This document shows, one piece after another, positions 12,143 to 25,618 of a DNA stretch of 64,000 bases. Under the pieces are notes generated by a model, which searched no databases, was not told the DNA's origin, and worked only from the letters and a program-made list of their open reading frames with translations. The position numbers were made by a program, and so were the translations under genes. The stretch's first letter is position 1; each line of letters starts with the position of its first letter. This DNA comes from Annulohypoxylon bovei var. microspora (taxonomy: Eukaryota; Ascomycota; Sordariomycetes; Xylariales; Hypoxylaceae): positions 45,204-109,203 of the forward strand of contig MU405344.1 in assembly GCA_022836615.1 (NCBI GenBank). Reading direction: 5' to 3'.

Positions 12143-14042
12143 GCTGAACTGGCTGCCATGTAGTGGTGGGTTTCTTACCCGCGACGGTATCTCAACTCAA
12201 AGAGGATGGCTTCTGATGTAAAGAAAGTCTTCGATCTGGTAGCCTAGGAGAGACAAAGAATGCCAAGTAACAGCTCACGAGCGGGATGGAGATGAAACAA
12301 TAGGCAACAAGATTAACGTTATCTTATACATATAACCATACAGTAGCAGCCTCGACCGTTGCATCGATCGGAAAACCTAGAATGGCAAAATAGTTAGGAC
12401 TATATGCTATGTAGAGTCATCGGTCGAGGTGCTTAGCCAAGGAATGCAGAATCGAAGCAACAATGAAGGCGAATTAACAGAGCATCATCCTTCAATTTCT
12501 GACCCTGCTTATTTGATCAACATCCCCTGTATATAATAGCTCCCGGTACAGATGTGCGTGAGATCAGTGGTTTTCCAGATCTGGCGGAGGTCTAGGCCAA
12601 TCACCGTTCATTCGTATACAATTGAACGAATACGGCGGGATGGGGTGACGTTTTAGCTCGGGGTCATCTAAGGGTCCGAGACCCTGGTATTAGATATTCT
12701 TACCGAATGAAACCCTGCACTAATGCATACACTGAGCGAAGATTCACTCGTTTATACTCGGATCCTATGCGAAGTTGCGAACGAAGTAACGCGTCTATCA
12801 ATCTTTTCAGCCGCACACTCCCATTTTCTTCTTCTCATTAATATCAAATGCCTTGAAGATTAAATGTCTATCTATCTATTTTCTCTATACCCTATATAAT
12901 ACGAACACGAAAGTACCGGGCACAAAATAGAGAAAGTATAGCAGGTATCTACGAATAAGAGTATGGACACAACCATAATACCATTCAGATACATCATAGT
13001 TCGGGTCGAACCGACTGTCGTTTATGAATAACCTTGTTTAATGAACGTTACATATTTGCTAGGAGTTAAGGCGCTCCCGGGTGCACACAGGATCTGCGCC
13101 GTGGGGTTACAGAATCTCACAGCGGCCTACCTCTGTACATATGTAAAACATAGCCAGGAAGGCAGGAAGGTAACACGACTGCGATAAGTGAAAGTGAGTC
13201 ACAAATCATATTATAGATCGCCTCCAACTGACATCCCCTCTCTCACCATCAGGAGCCTATCAACGTGGTTATAATTACTCACATGGCAGCGTATACTTCC
13301 CGAGACATTGCCCCATTAACCATATATTAAGTGCCGATACATACATGCGCCCCTGTGCATACGCCGTATCTAGTCCGCCAATCTTAGCATTTCGTTAAGT
13401 AACTGACCTACATCTCCAGGAATAGAAAAAGGCTACGATTTTTAGAGGTACGTACGGAGTCATAGCTATTACACAAAAACACTAATGAGAAATTTAAACC
13501 AACGACGCGTGGAATTTGACGCCAATCTATGACAGGTTTGAAGTCTTGTCATCGCAGACGTCAGCTAGGGATGCACATACACTCACCTCTCGCATCATGT
13601 CAAAAAGCAGCAACTCTTTACGATTGCGATTCCCTGGATAACCCGTTGATCACCCGCTATTACATAAAGTCGGAGAGCCTCACCTCAAGACGCAAGGTGG
13701 AAACGCAAATCACAACTCGGCGGCTTATATAACTCGTAAGGAATATCATTGTTTTATATCATGATATAGGTAGCAGAGCTCATCAGTAATCCGGCGCCCC
13801 CCAAATCCGTGGTTCCCCAGCAATGAAGACTAAAAAAAAGAGACCTTATTTTCGTTCCATATGCCGAGCTCGGCATTCTGACGTGCCCCTCGCCGGTAGT
13901 CTAAATAAGATCACGCATGTCGACGGATATCGTCGGTGCAATATCAGAATCAACTAGTAAGGGAGGATATCAGTGATTATCCTATGGAAATCTACCCGAC
14001 GCTGCCTGATACCCGTCGCTAAATCATCATGCCGATATCTAC
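12143..14042. other. Intergenic, 1.9 kb
   Basis: This lies between the ABC transporter start and the G6PD stop and probably contains the transporter promoter and 5' UTR. ORFs here are short and unlike known proteins. A 9-bp inverted pair (CCTCGACCG / CGGTCGAGG, near 12352 and 12422) is too short and far apart to interpret. Confidence 0.4.
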
Positions 14043-16030
14043 TTACAACTTGTTAGGAGGCGCAGCCGAGGTCATCGGCCACTGGTAACCCGTCGCATCG
14101 CTAAATTTGTACCCATAAGATGATGTGAAGTCATCCAGGACGGCTGGTCCTCGAGATCCTATGAAATAGGTTAGCGCATGTTCAATGATTAACGTGACAC
14201 TCGAATGTTCTACTCACCATAGGGGTATTCCATCGGAATAATTTCCTTGTTGTCATCAAGGTAGTGTAACAGCGGCGTGAAGATCCTCCAGCTGGCATCC
14301 AATTCATCGTCTCTGACAAAGTTGGAGTGGTCGCCCTTGAGGGCATCCAAAATCAGCGATTCGTATGCCTCGGGAATCTTAAGATCGGAGAATCGTCGTC
14401 TATATGTCAAGTCGAGTTCCGTCACGACCGTCTGCATGCTCAATCCGGGCAGCTTCGAGTTCATCTTAATGTAAACACTCTCGTTGGGTTGGATACGCAT
14501 GACCAGCTCGTTCCGAGGAATGTCCTTGAAGATACCACTAGTAACGTCCTTGAACTGAATTCGGATCTCAGTCTTTTGCTCGTTCAAAGCCTTTCCGGCC
14601 TTCATGATGAACGGTACACCATCCCATCGCTCGTTCTTGATATAAGCAACTAGAGCGCAGAAAGTTGGGCAGCGCGATTCCTTTGGAACGGTATCGTCCT
14701 CCTTGTAAGAAGGCTTGCTACCATCGAGAGACTTTCCGTATTGGCCGATAATGACATTCTTCGGCTCGATAGCCGGGATACCTCGAAGTACGCGAACCTT
14801 CTCGTCACGAATATCTTCGGCCGAGAAAGAGATGGGCCGCTCCATAGCCAGTAGCGTCAAGACCTGAAGTAAATGGTTTTGCATAACGTCTCGAATAATA
14901 CCAAACTCGTCGAAATATCCGCCACGACCCTCGGTACCGAAAGGCTCCTTAAAGGTGATTTGAACGTTGTCAATATGGTGTCGGTTCCAGGTAGCGCCGA
15001 AGAACTCGTTACCAAACCGAAGAATAAGAATATTCTTCACCATCTCCTTACCAAGATAGTGGTCAATACGGAAGAGCTCATCCTCCTTCCAGTCGGGCTC
15101 CAAGGACTTCTGGAGCTCGCGCGAGCTAGCAAGATCCTTTCCGAAAGGCTTCTCGACCTAGTTACGTAGAAAAATCAAGATTAATGTGACATACTTTTAA
15201 CACAATGCAGAGAGTATCTCCTTACAATAACTCGCGCGATGCCTCGAGATGGGTAACAACACCTCTTCAAGTGCTGGGAGACGATAGTGAAGACGCTAGG
15301 GGGGAGCGCCATGTAGAATAGACGATGTGTTTCTTTCCGGCCGTCCTCGAGCTTCTCGAGATGCGCATTGAGGTTCAAGAAAGAGTCGTCCTGGTCATAT
15401 TGGCCAGATACGTAGCTGCAGTGTGCGCAGAACTCTGCCAGCTGCTTCTCCAGATCCTTAGTAGGAGTCTTGATGTATGACTTGACTCTCTTGAGGTATT
15501 CCTCATGGTCCATCTTCGTTCGCGCATATCCGACGATCTTGACATCTTTTGGCAGGAATTGATTGCGGTACTTTCGGGATTGTTAGTTCTCGAACTGCTA
15601 GGTTACCTGGGTGGGTAGGTTAGATCAGGCACGTATACTCACAAGGCCAAAGAGGGCAGGGAACTGTGAGATATTCATTAGCTGAAAGAACTTTAAACGT
15701 GGCAAGAAGGGCGAGTGATTGATAACGAATGATTTGTATCACTTACGGTCTTCTTCTTCGCAAGATCTCCCGAAGCACCGAGGACCACGATAACCGTGTT
15801 ATCCTTGAGCTCCATGGAACTGATAGAACTCTGTTAGTATACTATACTGGAAGAAAGAGTAACAAGGTTCCTTGCTACACGCGACTCTTCGATGTTTTGC
15901 GCCTTTCAGCGGAAACCGGAGCTACCTCAACAAAAGCTCTTAAAAAAGCGCGAGCTTGATAATCGAGACATGACGATGAATAGCGGGGCTGGCGCGGGGT
16001 ATTAAGAGCTTACCTTGCTGCGGAATCCAT
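14043..16030 (-). CDS. ZWF1: Glucose-6-phosphate 1-dehydrogenase
   Basis: Six exons (16014-16030, 15747-15828, 15643-15663, 15226-15570, 14218-15157, 14043-14158) encode 506 residues, the usual family length. It oxidises glucose-6-phosphate to 6-phosphogluconolactone with NADP+, the entry step of the oxidative pentose phosphate pathway in the cytosol. Visible motifs are the coenzyme loop GASGDLAKKK (about 23-32), KPFGKDL (158-164) and the substrate/catalytic motif RIDHYLGKE (185-193). The first exon carries only 17 nt, followed by a 185-nt intron. Exon 3 is a 21-nt micro-exon coding FPALFGL, required for the conserved N-terminal fold. The last exon (to PPNKL) starts after a GTGAGT donor. All six exons join without a phase break. 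Confidence 0.98.
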
Positions 16031-18763
16031 TGTGTGAGGTTCGCCTATGAGTGTGGGAATATTTGCAAGAGAGTAAGAACGGAAATAATAAATGGGAAAG
16101 AGAAGGTAACTTTGGGGGAAGGTCGTGAAATGGAAAAGGATCAAGTGAAGGTGATAAATCAAGGACGTTGGAAGAGTTTGGGGGTCGAATGGACGGGACG
16201 GACGGAGTTGATGCCCCCTGGTTACTGTTCGCTAGGTCGCTGTGAGTAGCTGTTGTTAAGACCGATCTGAGATAGCTTGGGTACACAAATCCTAAGTGGC
16301 TGATGTGGGTAAGACCTAAACTCCAGAAGGAGTTAATAGTCTTATTTCTACAGTCTGATTTATAAGGCAAGGATTGTCTAAACTCTTTTTGGATACTAGG
16401 CAATAGGTAGTTACCAATGACTTCGATTTCGTATAAGGTTCTTTCAACTTTGTCTTTCGAGGTTGTCGCTCTTGCATCCTTTTTAACTTCAAAATTTCTA
16501 ATGAGATAGCAATTAAGCATAATTTAAGTTGATTAAGTTCCAAGGTTACGATATGTAGGCAGGTTACTCATTTATGCACTTAGAATAGTACATGTATGAC
16601 ACCTGGCAAAACCAATGGCTTAATACCTTACGTCAGTACAATAGCTTTGAAAACATAAACACTTTTGAGACTATAGCCTACCTACCTGCCTACCTGCCTA
16701 CCTGCCTACTTAACCCGTTCACTATTTGGATGTATTAATAGCAAGGGTATGTCTTACGCAGAGGGAGAAACTCCAAGACCAATAGACATCTAAGATGAAA
16801 AAGGAAATGCCTATTCAGGGTTGAAAGTTGAAACTGACTGTAGCAATAATAAACTACCCACACTGACCAAATACAGTATTATATCCCTTAGTGGGGGAGC
16901 TTACTCAGATCACTCCCTTGCGACGGCGCGCACCTCCTACCTGAAGCTGTCTGAGCATTACGTAGAAGCTTGCCTTTATTAGCGGTAGGAAAGCAAAGTT
17001 ATTGGCGGAGAGAAGGTCAAGGTTGCGCCGACCGCGGGGTAATTGATTAGACTTGATGAATGGTCCAACCGAGCTCGGGCGGACGAGCGAGCGCCTCTTG
17101 TTTGGAACTCGTGCCTGGAGGATGACCTTGGCGGGACAGGCGGAAGTCCAGTCGGATAGATCTTTCTTTCCCACCTGTTGTTGCCTATAGAGATTCGTCT
17201 CTCTCTCCAAGGCATAACTTTCAAGGCATAACGCTTCGTGTCTTTAATTTCTCCCGACTCTTCCAACCCACCAGGGCTAAAAAGAGACGGAAACCTGGAA
17301 ATATCTTGGTGTGGTTATCCCGCATCATACAAATTTGGTGCAAGCGGGATAGCCAGATATACGGTATTATTCACGCATGATGTATGTACTTATTCCGCCT
17401 CCCTTCTGAGTGGGATGGCACCGAGTGGCCACATCCACTTAGAATGCTTGAGGGATTATTGATGGACTAGTAATGAGACAGAAAACGAGTCCGCCCTGTG
17501 CCGCTACCGTCACACAGCAGCCGCGGCAACAGTTATTTACAGGATGATTTGTTGTAATAAATACAAATTAGTAACGAAGATGAATGTGGCATGAAATACC
17601 TAGTTAGTCTTCGTTAATGCTTAGGTTTCCTCGCCTCTCGGGATTCGGTATGAACGATTTAAGCGTCTGTATATGCCCGAGCGTAACCGCGATTTATTAA
17701 ACTGCAGTGATACAGATTCGTGGCCTATATGGAGTCGTATATATTGTCTTGATAGCGGTGTATTATATTAGCAGCAGCACTGTTAGAACTGCAAGATGTT
17801 TGGATACATAGGTATTGTAAGGGACCAACTATAAACGCCGGGTCGTCCCTGCATGTCAGCCGGAAGCCCTCGTTGTTGTGTAAGGGCTAGATACATAGAT
17901 GATAGATGGATATTTCTAGAAAAACAGGTCAAAGTACCTAAATTAGCTTACATTCAAGAGCCGTAAGCATACGGGATTGCTTTGTGGGGTTAGGAAGCCG
18001 CCTCAAGGTATCGACTTAAGTCCGATCTAGATCGGTCACTCCGCTCGGGGGTTAGGAGTATAAATATCTCCTATACGAAGCAATCTTTCAGCTTTGATCA
18101 CGTCTGAAGGAATAGTATGTCAAATGCGTGATGAGTCTGCGATCCAGGACGGAGATGCTGAGTAGCCCATGCAATCCGTATACCCATGAGCTTAGAGTTG
18201 AAATATGTAGATGAAGCTTTCTAGCTCAGCCAAGTCAAATGTTCCATGGAATGTAAGGGGAGACCCGTAACATTCTTGGATAATTCCTAATTAAAACCGA
18301 TGATATATTGATCGAGCTGCGTTTTAGCTTCACCTTCTTGATTGTGTTGTTACTAATGTCCAAAGGATTTCCATGGTTCAAGTCCTGGTTCTTACTAAGC
18401 TACCCAGATCACCGCCGATAAGCGGAGGTTCTTATCTTAGACGGAGACCCACCGGAATTCTCGGGCAAGCCACAAAGTGGCTAACTGCCAATTGAAACCC
18501 AATTCATCAGCCACCACACCAAATTGAAAAAAATTAATGATTTTTTTCTGTGGTTCTGTAACAGGGCTCGCTTAACGATTTCACACCAATCCACTACTCC
18601 AACCAACGTCCATCATCAAGCCGAACCCACTCTAAGATTTGGCCATCACAACCATCGACGACAGAAATTCGCCCAGCGCCCATAGGTCTTTTACTGCGAA
18701 AGACTTCTCCCGGATCCCAATACCCCTTTGGATTTCTGAGAGTAGTGGAACAAATCATACAAG
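16031..18763. other. Intergenic, 2.7 kb, with CCTACCTG tandem repeat
   Basis: This lies between the divergent starts of G6PD (-) and ribosomal protein eL33 (+), so it holds both promoters. At about 16677-16710 there is a short tandem repeat with unit CCTACCTG. Several ORFs of 70-170 codons occur but none has recognisable content or splice support. A GGTTCAAGTCC string near 18374 resembles a tRNA B box, but no tRNA folds around it. Confidence 0.45.
16677..16710. repeat. Short tandem repeat, unit CCTACCTG
   Basis: About four imperfect copies of an 8-nt unit (CCTACCTG / CCTACCTA) stand in a row. The same CTACC/GGTAG words recur singly throughout the intergenic DNA of this window. Confidence 0.85.
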
Positions 18764-19532
18764 ATGCCTTCCGAAGCAGGTCACAGATGTAAGTATTGCC
18801 ATTTCCCGACAATTTAATCTGGCGGCATCGCAGTCGCGCGGTACACTTTATTCGCGCCTCACGTCTATTTCCGCCTGTTTCGCCTAGAAACAGATTATTT
18901 TTGTATCGTTGACTATGTGCTAACTGGCTTGTCTACAGTATACGTCAAGTGAGTAACTTATGAATCACAAATTATTTACCGACTCTTCCGCGCATGGAAT
19001 CGAAATCCTCCAAATATCACGAATGTTTCCTACTAGGATTCACGAGAGGAATCGTCAATTTCGCAATGGGGTCACTCTTAAAGATGAAAACCGAGACTGA
19101 CTGGATTTTGAATTTTAGGGGACGTCACCTAAGCTACCAACGTAGCCGACACACCACCCACCCCAAGACGAGCTTGATCAAGATCGAGGGCGTCGATGAC
19201 ACCAACGCTGCTAAGTACGTTTGGGAAAATCTAATAACAATTTCACCCGTATTCTAACAGTTGAACTAGCTTCTACCTTGGCAAGAAGATCGCATATGTC
19301 TACAAGGGCCAGAAGGAGATCCGAGGAACTAAGATCCGCGTGATCTGGGGCAAGGTCACCAGGCCTCACGGTATGTCTTTTCACCATCTCACCGTTATAC
19401 CTGACAAGCGATTATCATACTAATAAATTTACAGGCAACTCCGGCGTTGTCCGAGCCAAGTTCGCCACCCCTCTTCCTTCCAAGTCTTTCGGCGCGTCTG
19501 TTCGTATCATGCTTTACCCTTCGTCGATATAA
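18764..19532 (+). CDS. RPL33: 60S ribosomal protein eL33 (L33/L35a)
   Basis: Five exons (18764-18788, 18939-18948, 19119-19214, 19270-19370, 19435-19532) encode 109 residues. The product begins MPSEAGHRLYVKGRHLSYQR and ends SVRIMLYPSSI, matching eL33 over its full length. It is a structural protein of the large ribosomal subunit. Exon 2 is only 10 nt and supplies the bases for LYV plus part of a Lys codon; without it the protein loses an essential piece and the frame. Four introns in a 330-nt coding sequence is usual for fungal ribosomal protein genes and suits splicing-linked expression control. Acceptor choice for exon 4 (CTAG at 19266-19269, after a nearer CAG) is fixed by the family sequence NFYLGKK. 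Confidence 0.97.
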
Positions 19533-22500
19533 GATGGGTTAGGGCCGGAGTTGGTAGTGTGGAACGGTTCTCATGATTGGCTGCATCTGGGTTAGGCAAG
19601 GTATAAGGCTTAAGCCTTGCGTCTAGCATCGACAAATCAAGAAAGAATACCAAAAAGAATTGCGCGGAACGTTGCGGTGAATTGCTAATTTGATATGATC
19701 TTCACGTCATGAGGGAACAATTACTCGGTCCGCCGGCGCTGGGAACGATTACCTCGGACTTCGGTGATAATACTTCGATTATCCAACGATTTCTCGGGGC
19801 AAAGTTCAGGCTGGATGGTATCGAATATTGAACCCGAAAGGTGGATTAGAAGATCGGGATACTGGTGGCATACCCAATACAGAGGCACTCTTCTCATATT
19901 TACATGAATATCATGAATACGTGATGAACCGAATATCCGGCGTCCATGCAGATTGTGCGTGACCATGTTAGAAACCCTTTGCTTATAGCCTATTAGGGTC
20001 AGGAATCCACAAAGCGAGAGTGACAGTGGGTAATGATTTCGGCTCCTACCCTCTTCGAATGATTCCTGGGCGCTCATCTTGTTTTATGTAGGAGATCAAG
20101 CTCGTACTTAGACCATTACTAATCTTACACGAGCAGGGACATGCTGAAATGAAACATCGGGAGCCTCGTGGTATCTCGGGTTACAGGATGTATACAACGA
20201 CGAGACAACCTCGGCAGTAACCTGCTGATCTCCATGAACAGATCTCTGCCCACGAAATCCCGTGTTTATGTCTAACCATGGGACGTCGTTTAATCTATCC
20301 CAGACGAGTCAAAGCGGCCGTCCTTCGAAGTCCCCTGGGCTCAGGAGCCAGTCATGTAAAACACTCTGGCGGCATGATATGACGAGGTGTCGTTGAAACT
20401 GAATCCGACGACGCCGTCGGGCAGCTGCGACGCGGCGGCCTGGCTGCTTGCAGCGGCAGCGGCCGCGGGCGTCCTGGACGAGAATGCGGGAGGCTCGGTC
20501 GTGGCACGTCACGTCGCTACCCGTCGCCACGGGTCCGGAGTTTATTGCCTCGTGTTGTATACGTACCGACCTGCCTACCTAGTTGGGTAGGTAGGTAGTT
20601 AGGGTAAGTTGAAAACTGCACCCGGGCCGTCCCCTCATATTTCTGGGGTATGGGTGTATGGGTAGAGAGCACAAATAGGCTTTGATGCTGGGGTCGAGAT
20701 GCTGGGGTCGAGGTTGAGTTTCGCCTACCGCAATGCCGGGACACCTTAAACACCACGTTCTTGCAGGACTTCGACGTCGAGAGGACTCGCGGCGGCGGAG
20801 TAGCATGGTGAGGCGGTGAGCCCTGGTTGGTAGATTGAACTAGCTTGCTATGTACCATCCGTGTATATGAAAGGTAGAGGTTGGATTTTTACATCCCGTA
20901 TTCTATTCCAGAAGCTTGTGACTAGGCTGCTAGGTAGGTACCCAATTTGTTCCAGAAGAACAAATATACATAGGTCAGATAGGTATATTTTGAGGCTAAA
21001 AGCATCGATATCCCAAACTAGCCTGGAGCTTTTCATTTTCACGGACGACAAAATGGCAGTTGCTCATACAAGCACAGCTTATCTTTTAGTTGTTGATGCA
21101 TCTATGTTAATCAGATAACAGCCAATGATGCGTGTAGTCTTACAATCTATTGATCCGGCAAACATGTCAAGATGCAGGGGGGAAGGCACCAGACGATATA
21201 AAAGTTGTGTCGCAGTCAATGGTATCCAATCATGTAAATGATAGATAGACCTACTTGACATTTCAATATATATGTGCCTACCGACTCATCGTCTAGCCGC
21301 CGCATAGGGGACAGCTTGCTGGGCTTTCGCATCTGCAAGATCACATCCTACATATCGGCCAATGGGCTACACAGATACGAAACATACGTTCATAGCAAGC
21401 CCAGATACGTGGTCTGTCGTCCTAGGGCCGGCTTGGGCGGATAGAAGCTTCGTTGCTAGCTGATTCGAGCCGCGGCCTCCTCGACTTAAGAGGTGCGATA
21501 ACGTCTGTGGCGTTACTGATCCGTAGATAGGTACCCGAATAGGTCTCATCTTTTAGTTGTCTTGCATGTGGGCGTTGCTTGTTTTTTATAAGACGATCTT
21601 GAACAGAGTCGTATTGGGGGTTGCCGCGCGGCCAATCCATCCCGTCTGCCCTCCCATGTGTACTATGTAGGTGTGTGCTTCCAAGGAATGAGATGAGGCT
21701 GCAGATTGCTATTGTTAAACAGGCATAGGCTTAAAATAGTATGCGCTATGAACGATAATGTTTTTGCCTATCGAAGATTTTGGATGCGAATCCGGTCTGG
21801 TGTACCGTACCCTAAGCACATCCTAAAATATAACTGCTTAAGTATAGGTACCTACCTAGGTATGCGTTGAAACCTTGTGTACTTCGATGAGACAATCGTG
21901 TGGCTTATGATCACCAGTAAGTATGATCGTGTTCCAATTCCCGTTGTGCATGGGTAGCTAAGATTGTAGAGACGAGTTCGATATTCGATAAGAAAGTTCC
22001 AGCCTCCAAGGAGGAAAAGACAATAAAAAAAGAGAGATCCGGGAGGGACGGATGTGTATGCGACCTACCTAGGGCTACTATGCAAGCTGTACATGTATAT
22101 GCAGTAGTACGAGACAGCTGCAGCTAAAGTTTGGTTCCAATTCGACCAGCCGATGTCTTCATAGGAACTAGACCTCTTACATGTAAGCAGTGTCGTTGCA
22201 CCATCCCTCGCTGCCCAGCCATAAACCACACGAATACGATCTGTGATTTTCAGCCGACTCTCTGGATCGTTAGCTACCTTCTTAGATGTAAGTCGATATT
22301 ATGTTTTCAATATGCAGTTGTAGACATTCAGGTACAGACCAATCCTGTTGTGGGCACAAGGCGAGGGCGATACAAGTGGCGTATTTTCGCAGGTGCATCT
22401 TGGCGATATGTCTGAACGTATGCGAAATTCAAGGATACATTGCTGTGTGTGTGTTATTTATTTTATCTTATTTTTTGCCCTGGCGATGATCTCTGCGTGG

Positions 22501-25500
22501 TAGTGGAGGCCACCAAACTCGTTCGGGAACGATGATAGGTCGGTGATGGTGTCCATTCGTAATCCTCCCCAGCAAGTCGAGGTCGAGACTCACCAACCGG
22601 AGTTAGATTCGTTGGTTTTCTTCGTATGAGAAGAACGATTGTTTGCGAATATCAGGTATATATGTAGGTAGGTCCAATCAATGCCTTTTTATAATATATC
22701 GGCGCCGATATTCAGTAGTCTGCACCTAATCTGCTAGTTGTCTTAATAGTGAAAGTCCGTCCTTTTTGAGACCCTCATATACTAGGTACGAAAAATAGAT
22801 TTGCAAAATGATGATGGATTTAGATTTTGGTAAAGAAAAAAAGAGCCGCCATGGGTAATCGGAAAGTTTAATCGACTTGCGCCACGCGGGTAGAGAAACA
22901 TCGACTTTTTTTCTCTTTGGCAAGTACATACATACGTCGTATTCCCTATGATGATGCCCATTCAATGGGAAGCAACAGGGGGGCTGTGCTATATTTCCCC
23001 ACCTCCGCTTTTAGGCAAGGACAGTTCAAGATCGGTCGATCACGGCAAGGCTAGCGCTCAACTTAAAAGCTGTACTGCAGGCTCTTTAGCGTTGCCCGTG
23101 CGTTGTCTAGGGGATAGATAGATTGGATTTTAGGAAGTTCCCGCTTTGCTGATAAGGATGATGAGGGTACATATAGACACATGTAAATTTGGTGCGATGC
23201 CTACGAAGAAAGATGTACTTGCATGTAGTTTTAATGTAAGGTCGGATGGTTGAGATAGCCGTCAATGTACATCCTGTATCATCGAAGCTTGCCATGACAA
23301 CAACTTGAAAGGATTGATTTGCCATTCGCCTTGATGTGTCAAAGTCCAAAATCCATCAAAGTCATCCCTGGCTTGGAGGTGATCTTATTAAACGGATGAT
23401 GAAATGATCGAGGGTGATCTGCGTGAAAATGAATAATAAATTCGAAGCCACAAAGATGTTGCAAAAGCCGAATGGGAATCCTTTATGAGTGGATGAGGAT
23501 ATTTGAATGATGATATCTGCCCAGCCATTATCCTTGTTCCGGCTATCGATACGAGGGGGACCCGACGTATAAATTTGATGTACCCAGTACGTACCTCTTC
23601 CCACTAAACTTTAGAACATTGACATTCGTCACCCCTTGTCACGCCACACACAGTCCCAGTGGCCACACAGAAAAAGCTGACATGCATCTTTTAGATCTTT
23701 GCCTCTTTTACTCTTTTAGGATCATAGGTACAATACCAAGAGTACCGAAAAAGAGAGAAAAGAGCATTAGGAATTTGGAAGATTCCGTTGGACTGGGACG
23801 AGATCGGTTGTTTAATGCGATTCATATCTCGACCCATACATACATACACACTTCTTCTTTACAACTCATTATTCTTTCAACCGTTCTGCCGTTGTCTCAT
23901 CATTATTTCCTCTATTCCACTCACTCACTTTATGCTCACTCGCTTTTATCTGAACGCAATTAAAATTTATTCGTCTTCCTAGCTCGTCTAACGGAGTACT
24001 TAATACATCTTAATCATCCTAATGAATTAATCGAGTATTATAACTTGAAGACCCAATCGGTGATCTACCTTGCTGGGAAGGCTTGCAGCGCTTCAAACTA
24101 AACAAGCCATTGGATTTATAGCGCTGTTACAATCTGACAGCCTGACAACGGCCACCCGATCCGCTGTCTCCAGCTTGACCTCTTTCTCCCCAGTCAAACC
24201 AGCCTGACCGGCCAGTCGATCAAAGAAAAACCAAGAGTACGCAAGGATAAGGCGAATCCTTACGACGTTCGTTTCTGAAACATCAATCATTTAAAAGTAA
24301 TGAGCGCCGGAAAATCACTAATTGACGTCACCAAACGCTCATACCAGCCATCAAGCCTACTACTACGTGTAAGCCGTCTCAACGTTGGGAGTCAAACGGT
24401 CCACCCGACCAGTCCGACTTACCTAGTAGGCAACTAGGTAACTCAGGCGCTCAGGTCAACTCACTTATAGTTGTCACAAACTCAATTGCAAGAGAAGATC
24501 AAAGAGATCAATCCGAACAATCAAATTATTTAACCAATCGGTCGACTAAGTCATTCAGTAAGTGATTTGTCGCGCCACTACAAATTCACAGATACACCAC
24601 AATCTCACATCGGTCTGCTTGAATACTACTTAGCTACCTAGGTACCCACCTACATAAAGAGATCGCCAAGGCGCCGGAGTTGTTGATACGGTATTGTGAA
24701 ATACGACTGCAGTTGGGTTGTCAACAACTGGTGGTTCGGTCCAGGTCCTAATTTTATTGGAGCCTTTTCTTGCAGACGATAGACCAAACAGGCGAGTGAC
24801 AAGGCAACGTAACTGCTGGCACTTCCCAAAAAGTCCAGAAAGCGCTCTTTGTCACCCTTGTCCTTGAACTCGCATCCCAGCCACGCGAAACCGCACTTCC
24901 CTGAACTTGCCCCATTCTGAGACGACTAATAAGCTTGGATGCTTGGTGGATGTACCTAATCCGCCGACAGACCCTCGTTGATACAGGCCAGGTACATACC
25001 TAGCAACACGCCTAGAGAAAATAACAACCCGCGCCTGATTTTACATACCACGATTTGATGAAAGTCGTACGTAGGACAGCGCCACACACACGAACACGCA
25101 GTCAAATTTGGAGACGGGTTCATCGGTATTCTTCATAACAAGAAGACCACCATCCTTCCTTCTAATAATCCCAAACTCCTGATAGCCTCTCCCTTCGGAT
25201 ACCAGCAACACACAGTGTTGGTTTAAGCCTTTGAAGAGGTTTCTGATAGATTCCCGGGGAGTCCCGCGCGAAGCTACTGTACCTTGTTCTATGCAAGGAT
25301 AGGCGCTCTTATCACAAAGTAACCTACATACATCCAGCACCTGGCAGCAACCCAGAAACCCAGAATCATTAAGCACATACTAGTAAATCCGAACTTTCCC
25401 AAATCAAATCCACCCGCAGTATTCGAGATAAGGTAAAGACCGCCATATTTCCACGGGTTTACTCTCCCACGATCGCTTCCTTGCATATCATAATCGAATA

Positions 25501-25618
25501 CCGATCCACTCTACCGTCATCTCCAGCTCCTCAGACTCCACCGGCGGCCTGTCCTTTCCAGGTTCTTTCCAAGGATCTACAGTGATAAAACACACGGCCT
25601 CTGTCCGTTTAAGACAAG
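19533..25618. other. Gene-poor region, 6.1 kb
   Basis: I find no supported gene between eL33 and the DUF2406 gene. ORFs reach only about 118 codons (19721-20077, -), show no family features and are not linked by good splice sites. TACCTAGGTA-like palindromes and GGTAGGTAG strings are frequent (for example near 20580, 21850 and 24640). A GC-rich island lies at about 20400-20520. The right part should contain a long promoter or 5' UTR for the gene at 25619. Non-coding RNA cannot be excluded from sequence alone. Confidence 0.4.

Noticed and set aside
18374..18400. tRNA B-box-like string GGTTCAAGTCC
   Set aside because: No A box, acceptor stem or cloverleaf could be formed around it.
19721..20077. 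118-codon minus-strand ORF starting MSAQESFEEG
   Set aside because: It is open and has an ATG, but has no recognisable domain, repeat or splice partner. It could be real, but the evidence is too thin to list as a gene.
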